Shown here: piece after piece, positions 16,129 through 21,372 of the stretch
How the letters are laid out: each line of letters begins with the position of its first letter
Numbering within the stretch: the first letter of the stretch is position 1
Source: a virus
Length of the DNA: 24,194 nt
IMG/VR virus record: IMGVR_UViG_3300025120_000534
Location: 1-24,194 of that record
Direction: 5' to 3' (one strand)
Made by a program: the position numbers and the translations under genes
Notes under the pieces: generated by a model
Told to the model about the DNA's origin: nothing
Seen by the model: the letters and a program-made list of their open reading frames with translations, nothing else
The model's database searches: none

Positions 16129-18366
16129 TTATTTTATAATTTGGCTTATACTTCCCTTGTTACTATATCTTGCAAAGTTAATAGAAATTTTTGACTCTTT
16201 CACGACTGGGTTGTATAAATGTTTTTGATTTGCCATAATAGCTAGTCCAGAACTAATAGATGCATCAAACTTAGTTCTATTGTTAATATCGAACCTAGCC
16301 CAATCCATTAATGTTCGTGTAAAATACATAGACCCCATTTCATCTGGATCTCTATAAGTACCCTCTAAATCCATCCCTACATTCTTTTCTATATATGCCT
16401 CTATAGCGGCAGCATGCGCTTGTTTAACATCCTCTGATGAGTTAGGTATTCCACCTAATTCTTTCTCAGAGCCTGACAATTTATTCTTATGTTTATCTGG
16501 TCTGTTCATAGAGAACGCCCTATATCCCCTATTCTTAAAATGGTATAATAACCTAGCCTTATTATTCTCTACTAATACTGGCATACCGTAAAATACACAA
16601 GCCATTAGTACATCCTCAAAAAATATCTCTGCCGTTTGTGGTCTAGCTACATACTCTAAAAAAAACTCATTACTAGGGGCATCATCCATATTAAACTTAG
16701 TCATGCCATGCAAGGATCCATTAGAACCTCTACCCATAACTGTAGCTGATATATCGTAAGGGTCACACCCTAGGCTTCCAATATGCTCATTACCAGGGAA
16801 ATACTTTCCGTTCTTACTTATTACATTATTTTGTAAATTACTTTTAGGTATCCAAGACAATACAAACCTGCCAGTATTGTTAGGTGTCCATACCACCTTA
16901 CTATCTTTTATACCATCTCTCCAGTGAAACCCTCCCTTAGTTAAGAACCTATCCTTTATAAGAGACTCGTTATAATCTATTTGCTGGTATAGCTTAGTTA
17001 GATTAAATATAGACGACTTGCTTTCATCCCTGAATGCGTGACTTTCTGTTCTAGGAAATTGTCTATAAAATTCATTAAGCGCATCATTATCAGACTTTAA
17101 TGAGGCTACCTCATTTTCCCAGTAGTTAACAACTCCTGTTGATATATACTCTCCATCAACACCAACCCTTGGTTTGTTAGGCGTATCAAATACAGGCATA
17201 CCAAATTCATCTATATACCCCTCAAAGTTCCACTCCATAGGAATAAACAAACTATATAAACCACTCCTGGTCTGACCGTTAGCGTTTCTTTCAAATGGAT
17301 TAGAGTCTTCGTAAAGTTTTTTAAAGTTTCCACCCCCTTTATTTAAGGCATTACAGGTAGATCCCATCATACACTTACCAACTACTTTACTACCTAATCT
17401 AAGACATGTCTTGGTAACTCGCCAATTATTTAGTATATTGTTGGGTTTTAACCATTTTCCAGACTCATCACTAACTAATAGTAAAAGCTTTTCACCATCG
17501 TAAGAGTTGTCGTCTGTGTTCTTCCAGTCAATAGTTGTATCTAATCCGTCCACATCATCATCGTCCTCTTCATACATATTCTTTTTAGTAATCTTACTAG
17601 CGGGAACTCTGTACGCTAACTCAGTCTTTGGCTTATCCATACCATCCTGAATAGGCTTAAAAAAGAACGGGTAGTGGTTGGATATAGGAACAACCTTATC
17701 TGTAAACATTTTTTTTGCGTCTGAACCAGTCTTTGATAATATACCTAATCTAGCATCTCTTGATATGGTAGCCTGGTTTACAGTCTCTGACGAGCTCATA
17801 AATGAAAAACCAGATCTCCTATTCTTTAAGTAGCACATTCCAAAACATCTCTTATCTGCCTTACACGCTTCCCAAAAAATAAAGAATATTCTATTAGCCT
17901 CTCTGAAGTCAGGTAAACCTATATCAATCTTAGTCCACTGTAGGTACATATAGTGAGACCCCGTAATATAGGTTGGTTTGTTATTATTAGTAAACCAATG
18001 CCCTTGCTCTCTTATATCAAATTGATTTTCTATAAAATCTACCCACTTGTTTTTAAAGTCACTGTTTCTTCTACTCCAATCAAATACCGTCTTTATCTTT
18101 TGTAATTCTCTAGGGTATTGCTTAGGCTCCCATTTGTTAGGACCCTTTTCTATTCTAACTGGAGGCTTAGGTAAGCCTATCTTAAGACCATTTACTTCAT
18201 AAACCTCACCTAGTGAGCCATCCCTAGATATAACTACTAGGTCGTACTTTTCGTGGTATCCATAATCCCAAGTTTTAGCCCTATTCTTAGAAGACATTAC
18301 TGACCTGGGTATCGGCTTGTCTAAAACCTTATATAAACTATTTTGATCTTCTTTCTGCAAAACCAA
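16129..18366 (-). CDS. terL: Terminase large subunit (packaging ATPase and nuclease)
   Basis: A 745-aa protein with the two-domain terminase layout. The ATPase part has a Walker-A-like loop at about 180-189 (LKNRRSGFSF), which lacks the classical GK[ST], a Walker B at 294-301 (LLLLVSDE, with Asp300-Glu301) and a coupling-type segment GKCMMGST at 330-337. The RNase-H-like nuclease part shows the expected acidic residues: Asp535 (SLGCDPYD), Glu600 (PVLVENN) and Asp701 (RTKFDAS). It would pump DNA into the procapsid through the portal encoded next to it. The start at 18366 is a TTG. An ATG occurs at 18297 (MSSKNRAKTWDYGYHEKY), and since the residues between (KVLDKPIPRS) look coding, the longer form is kept with doubt. 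It overlaps the upstream small gene by 29 bases. Confidence 0.95.
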   Translation of the reverse strand: MVLQKEDQNSLYKVLDKPIPRSVMSSKNRAKTWDYGYHEKYDLVVISRDGSLGEVYEVNGLKIGLPKPPVRIEKGPNKWEPKQYPRELQKIKTVFDWSRRNSDFKNKWVDFIENQFDIREQGHWFTNNNKPTYITGSHYMYLQWTKIDIGLPDFREANRIFFIFWEACKADKRCFGMCYLKNRRSGFSFMSSSETVNQATISRDARLGILSKTGSDAKKMFTDKVVPISNHYPFFFKPIQDGMDKPKTELAYRVPASKITKKNMYEEDDDDVDGLDTTIDWKNTDDNSYDGEKLLLLVSDESGKWLKPNNILNNWRVTKTCLRLGSKVVGKCMMGSTCNALNKGGGNFKKLYEDSNPFERNANGQTRSGLYSLFIPMEWNFEGYIDEFGMPVFDTPNKPRVGVDGEYISTGVVNYWENEVASLKSDNDALNEFYRQFPRTESHAFRDESKSSIFNLTKLYQQIDYNESLIKDRFLTKGGFHWRDGIKDSKVVWTPNNTGRFVLSWIPKSNLQNNVISKNGKYFPGNEHIGSLGCDPYDISATVMGRGSNGSLHGMTKFNMDDAPSNEFFLEYVARPQTAEIFFEDVLMACVFYGMPVLVENNKARLLYHFKNRGYRAFSMNRPDKHKNKLSGSEKELGGIPNSSEDVKQAHAAAIEAYIEKNVGMDLEGTYRDPDEMGSMYFTRTLMDWARFDINNRTKFDASISSGLAIMANQKHLYNPVVKESKISINFARYSNKGSISQIIK

Positions 18367-18616
18367 ATGATTTATTCTTACCTTCCTTTTCAGGCTCTTC
18401 GTTAAGTAAGGCTCTTTCAGCCTCTATCCTGTTTAATATTTCAAACGCATCGAATATAGCTAGTTTCTTAGTAGCCGCTGCATTTTTTAATCTATCTGCT
18501 GCTAATTCATCCTCAGGATCAGGCTTTATTATCTCCTCCTTAGCAACCTTTACCAATTGCTTCACAGCCATTTCACCAGCCTTAATAATGTCTTCTTTAA
18601 TTTGTTTAGTTGTCAT
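18338..18616 (-). CDS. Small helical protein before TerL, putative small terminase subunit
   Basis: A 92-aa almost entirely helical protein: an N-terminal helix (IIKAGEMAVKQLVKVAKEEI), an acidic turn (KPDPEDELAADRLKNAAATK), a second helix (KLAIFDAFEILNRIEAERA) and a charged C-terminal tail. It lies between the Cpn10-like gene (11-base overlap) and the large terminase (29-base overlap). Many tailed phages encode their DNA-recognising small terminase subunit just before the large one, so that is the best functional guess. I see no clear helix-turn-helix, so this is inference from size, helicity and position, not from a recognised family. Confidence 0.85.
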   Translation of the reverse strand: MTTKQIKEDIIKAGEMAVKQLVKVAKEEIIKPDPEDELAADRLKNAAATKKLAIFDAFEILNRIEAERALLNEEPEKEGKNKSFGFAERRSK

Positions 18617-19175
18617 ATGATATACAGATGTTTCTTGTAAACATCCTATATAATTTATCTCCCTCTATATCAAACTCGTACTCACTCTCTGGTTGAAAAC
18701 TTATTACATCCCCAACCTTTAAACCCTTAGATGTTAATTCTTTATTAATATACTTAATTTTTCCCAATAAGTTTTGATATACATTATTATTTATTAAACC
18801 AGTTTCTTCCTTTAGTATAGGCTCTACAAAACAATATGGATCTGGAGCTGTCCATTTATCGTCTCTTTTATATAGGAAAAACTGTTCATTATCTATAACA
18901 TATAAATCATCCATAAAAAAAGAAGGACCGCTTTTCTCACGACCCTTCATATCATAATACTTCCTAAATACATTGTGATGAACAATTAATATATCACCCT
19001 TCTTAATATCTCCCTTATATACCACGGGAGTTTCTACCACTACAGCATACCTATTGGTAGCGGTATGATCTTCCTGAGAGGAGCTAACTATTACATCTAC
19101 ACCACCTATCTCTTTAGTGTGTTTATACCTAGTACCGCCTAGTGGTTTAATTAAGAAATGAAAAGGAGATCTCAT
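18606..19175 (-). CDS. Two-copy GroES/Cpn10-like protein (putative viral co-chaperonin)
   Basis: A 189-aa protein. The C-terminal half (about 114-189) follows the Cpn10 pattern: CFVEPILKEE, then LLGKIKYINKELTSKGLKVG, DVISFQPESEYEFDIEGDKL and YRMFTRNICISYD. This mirrors the GroES strand order of an R-V-[VI]-[VK] start, a G-x-V-x-x-V strand, VKVGD-hh-F, then a strand carrying the residue equivalent to the DILA segment. The N-terminal half (about 3-108) repeats the order: FHFLIKP, TNRYAVVVETPVVYKGDIKK, GDILIVHHNVF, then DNEQFFLYKRDD. Both halves therefore look like one Cpn10 fold each. Phage co-chaperonins such as T4 gp31 help the host GroEL fold coat proteins, and this gene precedes the packaging and capsid genes. 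Family assignment is by eye. It overlaps the next gene by 11 bases. Confidence 0.88.
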   Translation of the reverse strand: MRSPFHFLIKPLGGTRYKHTKEIGGVDVIVSSSQEDHTATNRYAVVVETPVVYKGDIKKGDILIVHHNVFRKYYDMKGREKSGPSFFMDDLYVIDNEQFFLYKRDDKWTAPDPYCFVEPILKEETGLINNNVYQNLLGKIKYINKELTSKGLKVGDVISFQPESEYEFDIEGDKLYRMFTRNICISYDN

Positions 19176-19177
19176 TA

Positions 19178-19399
19178 TTAAAAATCTACAAGATACTCTA
19201 TAGACACTGGCATATTCTTACCAAACTCTTTCCATAAAAAAACCTCACTGCCATTATCTATCCATATCTTATAAGAACCATTTGATTCCATTCTAATATG
19301 GTGTATTTTATAGGACCCACCTAGTATAGATTGACCTACTAAATAATGCATTGAGCTTGATTTATAGTCAGCCCCTACAGATATCTTTCTGATTATCAT
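19178..19399 (-). CDS. 73-aa beta-rich protein, function unknown
   Basis: A 73-aa protein starting in a 4-base ATGA overlap with the upstream coiled-coil gene and ending 2 bases before the Cpn10-like gene, so it is clearly part of the same operon. The sequence (VGQSILGGSYKIHHIRMESN, then YKIWIDNGSEVFLWKEFGKN) suggests a small antiparallel beta sheet. Neighbours on both sides belong to the packaging and capsid-assembly block. I recognise no family or catalytic residues. Conservation of the coupling and the coding-like composition support it as a real gene. Confidence 0.82.
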   Translation of the reverse strand: MIIRKISVGADYKSSSMHYLVGQSILGGSYKIHHIRMESNGSYKIWIDNGSEVFLWKEFGKNMPVSIEYLVDF

Positions 19400-19632
19400 G
19401 ACAACTCGCCAGTCTCAAGGTTTACTTTTTTGTCGCCATACTTTTCTGTCATTTCGCTTTGAGTTTTCTTAAGCTCAACTGAAACAGTTTCCACTTCTTC
19501 CACTAATGCGTCCTTTCTTTTTAGTAATCTAGCGATAGCTACCTCTATATCTCCGATGTCTACTCTAGCGTTGAATAACCTAGACTGCAAAGATTTGAGC
19601 ATCTCTGCTTCTTCTTTTTTCATTTTTTCCAT
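19396..19632 (-). CDS. 78-aa coiled-coil protein, function unknown
   Basis: A 78-aa protein made of one long charged helix with Leu/Val heptad spacing (residues about 5-60, including EMLKSLQSRLFNARVDIGD and ARLLKRKDALVEEVETVS) ending in YGDKKVNLETGEL, a tail I recall from small proteins of flavobacterial phages. It is the first gene of the packaging operon: a promoter element (TATATTTG, 19659-19666) lies 26 bases upstream and an ATGA overlap couples it to the next gene. Met4 is an alternative start. It might be a scaffold, an assembly factor or a terminase partner; the sequence does not decide. Confidence 0.83.
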   Translation of the reverse strand: MEKMKKEEAEMLKSLQSRLFNARVDIGDIEVAIARLLKRKDALVEEVETVSVELKKTQSEMTEKYGDKKVNLETGELS

Positions 19633-19658
19633 TGTATTAAATTTAATTTATTAAAGTA

Positions 19659-19666
19659 CAAATATA
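19659..19666 (-). promoter_or_regulatory. Bacteroidetes-type -7 promoter element (TATATTTG), packaging operon
   Basis: An exact TAnnTTTG match in the 42-base gap between the CxxC peptide gene and the 78-aa coiled-coil gene, 26 bases before the ATG. It would drive the run from 19632 down to the portal. The -33 TTG is not evident. Confidence 0.6.
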
Positions 19667-19674
19667 GTTATTTT

Positions 19675-19827
19675 TTAAGAACCACAGCCTATGCAGTCGA
19701 AATGAGAATCCTCTGGTTTAACACCCTTTAGTTTCATCTCTAGGTTGTGTATTTCATCCTTAATATCCATATCCTTAAACATGTCTCCAGTAAGTTGAGA
19801 CCTTAACTCTTCTATTTGTTTTTCCAT
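19675..19827 (-). CDS. 50-aa peptide with C-terminal Cys-x-x-Cys
   Basis: A short frame, easily missed, starts at an ATG one base after the stop of the holin-like gene and ends at TAA 19677-19675. It reads MEKQIEELRSQLTGDMFKDM..., a charged helix, and finishes DSHFDCIGCGS. The CxxC pair at the extreme C-terminus (Cys45 and Cys48) could bind a metal, form a disulfide, or be lipidated, although there is no signal peptide. Tight spacing and helix-like composition argue that it is translated. I recall similar small proteins with a DF-C-x-GCGS ending in marine phages, but name no function. It is the last gene of the lysis cassette. Confidence 0.75.
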   Translation of the reverse strand: MEKQIEELRSQLTGDMFKDMDIKDEIHNLEMKLKGVKPEDSHFDCIGCGS

Positions 19828-19828
19828 A

Positions 19829-20284
19829 TTACTTATCTTTTCTCATTGATGAGCCAAAGTAGAAACTAAAAATACTCAAAGTTATCCCCTCACAGAGACC
19901 GATTAAAGTATAAAATGTTTTCTCATTGTGCTCAGGTATATTAATATAAACTATTGCATAAACCAAGAATACAAATGTACCTAGGCCAACTAAGCCTGTT
20001 AGATTAAACATAAAGTCAAATTTTCTAACCTTAGCTATTTCTACCTCTCTTTTCCTAGCTGAATCTCTATCAGCTACTTCAGTCTTATAAGACTCTATAA
20101 GTTGATCGTGGAGCATCTTCTTAGTCTCTGGATCTATAGAGTCATCCTTGTCTATTAGGTTCTTTACAATACCTAATGCTCCCCTGTCAGGCAATATATC
20201 CCCTACAACATCTAAAATATTTGGGGCCTTACTTTTTAAAAACTTACCTATCTTAGTGTCCTTAAACTTCTTCTTATCACTCAT
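19829..20284 (-). CDS. Holin-like membrane protein
   Basis: A 151-aa protein with a cytoplasm-type basic N-terminus (MSDKKKFKDTKIGKFLKSK) and a helical middle with ADRDSARKREVEIAK (residues 71-85). Two hydrophobic segments follow at about 94-115 (TGLVGLGTFVFLVYAIVYIN) and 124-144 (FYTLIGLCEGITLSIFSFYF), and it ends in FGSSMRKDK. The RD-x-AR motif before two or three membrane spans with a YFGSS-type end is the pattern I know from 3TM-holin-like proteins of phages and gene transfer agents. A holin would form the lesion that releases or triggers the endolysin encoded just upstream, whose stop it overlaps by 8 bases. The assignment rests on topology, motif and neighbourhood. Confidence 0.88.
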   Translation of the reverse strand: MSDKKKFKDTKIGKFLKSKAPNILDVVGDILPDRGALGIVKNLIDKDDSIDPETKKMLHDQLIESYKTEVADRDSARKREVEIAKVRKFDFMFNLTGLVGLGTFVFLVYAIVYINIPEHNEKTFYTLIGLCEGITLSIFSFYFGSSMRKDK

Positions 20285-20744
20285 AGAATTTATATTTTGT
20301 TTTACCCTTATCGTTCTTATAGGCTATAAGAATTTGTTTTCTTTGAGCTCCTTCTGTGTCATAACTAACGTGAACCCAGTTTGGATTATTGTCTGTACCA
20401 AACTCCCATATAAGTTGATCAAACTTTAAGTTGTCTTTAATGTAAGTAAACACATCAGCATTAGATGGTCCACCCTTATAGTCCATGTCAATATCAATAG
20501 CCTCACCCTTGCAATGTTGCGAAGATTTACTTCCATTAATAGCCTTGTTTAAGGCGTTTCCCCTGTACCCTGAGCTGATATATATAGGCGATCCAAAGTG
20601 CTCCCTAATTGGTTGAAATATATTAACAGCTAATTCTTTCATATTAGAAACATGTTCATCTGTAGGTTGATTACTAATACCTAATCTAGTAGCTGTGTTG
20701 CTTTTAGTCATTTCGCTTAATGAAAGGTTTCTTGATAGCTTCAT
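20277..20744 (-). CDS. M15-family peptidoglycan peptidase (endolysin)
   Basis: A 155-aa protein with a complete D-Ala-D-Ala-carboxypeptidase-like (Peptidase M15) core: SSGYRGNALNKAINGS, then QHCKGEAIDID (zinc ligands His77 and Asp84 in an H-x6-D arrangement), LIWEF (catalytic Glu114 candidate) and NWVHVSY (third ligand His125). All the expected metal and catalytic residues are present and the length is typical for a single-domain enzyme. It would cut peptide cross-links of the cell wall at lysis. There is no signal peptide, consistent with export through a holin; the neighbouring gene encodes a holin-like protein. It overlaps the upstream membrane-coil gene by 4 bases. Confidence 0.94.
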   Translation of the reverse strand: MKLSRNLSLSEMTKSNTATRLGISNQPTDEHVSNMKELAVNIFQPIREHFGSPIYISSGYRGNALNKAINGSKSSQHCKGEAIDIDMDYKGGPSNADVFTYIKDNLKFDQLIWEFGTDNNPNWVHVSYDTEGAQRKQILIAYKNDKGKTKYKFYE

Positions 20745-20989
20745 TTCTTTACCCTGTTTTTTGCTGTTAATAATATTCTTTCTTCCATTTTAGCAACCTT
20801 TACTTTTAGTTGCATGTTCTCCTTTATAAGTTCGTCTATTTTGATTTCAAGATTAGAAATCTTTTCTGTAAGCATCTCAATGTGATTGTCTTCTTTTTTA
20901 GCATTAATGTCAATTTTTTTCTTAACAATATTCCATATCTCTTTTATTCCTAGAGCTGATATTAAAGCTATTAGTAGACCGTCTTCCAT
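20741..20989 (-). CDS. Membrane-anchored coiled-coil protein, lysis-associated candidate
   Basis: An 82-aa protein: a short hydrophobic N-terminal helix (residues 4-22, GLLIALISALGIKEIWNIV), a lysine patch, then a clear heptad coiled coil at about 36-75 (ISNLEIKIDELIKENMQLKV). One N-terminal membrane anchor plus a coiled coil is the architecture of inner-membrane spanins and of several accessory holins, and the gene sits directly before the endolysin in a 4-base overlap. Its own start shares one base with the stop of the 35-aa basic gene (TAATG). No outer-membrane lipoprotein partner is evident, so spanin is only a suggestion. Confidence 0.83.
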   Translation of the reverse strand: MEDGLLIALISALGIKEIWNIVKKKIDINAKKEDNHIEMLTEKISNLEIKIDELIKENMQLKVKVAKMEERILLTAKNRVKK

Positions 20990-21096
20990 TATTTACCTTG
21001 ACCCTTGTACACTTTTTTATGTTTAACTTGAGACTTAGAGGCATTCTTAGAATGCACCCCAGGTCTTTTGGTAGTTACTTTCTTTATGTAATACAT
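20989..21096 (-). CDS. 35-aa basic peptide, easily missed, function unknown
   Basis: A short frame starts with an ATG at 21096, two bases after the stop of the 80-aa gene, and ends in a TAA that overlaps the next ATG by one base. The product, beginning MYYIKKVTTKRPGVHSKNAS and ending KHKKVYKGQGK, is very basic (Lys/His-rich, no acidic residue). I recall short proteins with a GVHSK...Y-x-GQG[KR] pattern in other Bacteroidetes phages, which would mean selection on the peptide, but I cannot check it. Charge suggests nucleic-acid or ribosome binding. Perfect packing between two genes supports translation. Confidence 0.75.
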   Translation of the reverse strand: MYYIKKVTTKRPGVHSKNASKSQVKHKKVYKGQGK

Positions 21097-21098
21097 AA

Positions 21099-21341
21099 TT
21101 ACTCAGGCTCTGGTGGTGTCCACTCTGGAGTTGCCATTAAGGCTAACGCCTGTTCATGATTCAATGTGGAAACAGGAACTAACGATCCATTAGTAATGAA
21201 AGAAGGCTCTACTTGGTAAGATAGTAACCCTTGAGTATTAGCTACGTTTCTACGCATAGTTTGAGCACTTGATTGGTTTACTTGACTAAATAGAATTGCA
21301 TTCGTATCATCAAGATTTATTACTGCATATATTGTTGACAT
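21099..21341 (-). CDS. 80-aa protein, function unknown
   Basis: An 80-aa soluble protein: STIYAVINLDDTNAILFSQV, then QTMRRNVANTQGLLSYQVEP and a Pro/Glu-rich end (TPEWTPPEPE). It is the first gene of the lysis cassette, preceded by a promoter element (TAACTTTG, 21355-21362) 13 bases from the ATG. The alternating beta pattern and short length give no clear family. Because it is followed within two bases by the 35-aa basic gene, it must be transcribed with the lysis genes, though it may be structural. Confidence 0.8.
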   Translation of the reverse strand: MSTIYAVINLDDTNAILFSQVNQSSAQTMRRNVANTQGLLSYQVEPSFITNGSLVPVSTLNHEQALALMATPEWTPPEPE

Positions 21342-21354
21342 TTTATTTTTTTTA

Positions 21355-21362
21355 CAAAGTTA
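21355..21362 (-). promoter_or_regulatory. Bacteroidetes-type -7 promoter element (TAACTTTG), lysis cassette
   Basis: The minus strand matches TAnnTTTG exactly in the 31-base gap after the LamG gene. It lies 13 bases before the ATG of the 80-aa gene. No good TTG is seen at the -33 spacing. The match fits the known Bacteroidetes housekeeping promoter; activity is inference. Confidence 0.6.
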
Positions 21363-21372
21363 ATATTTTTTA

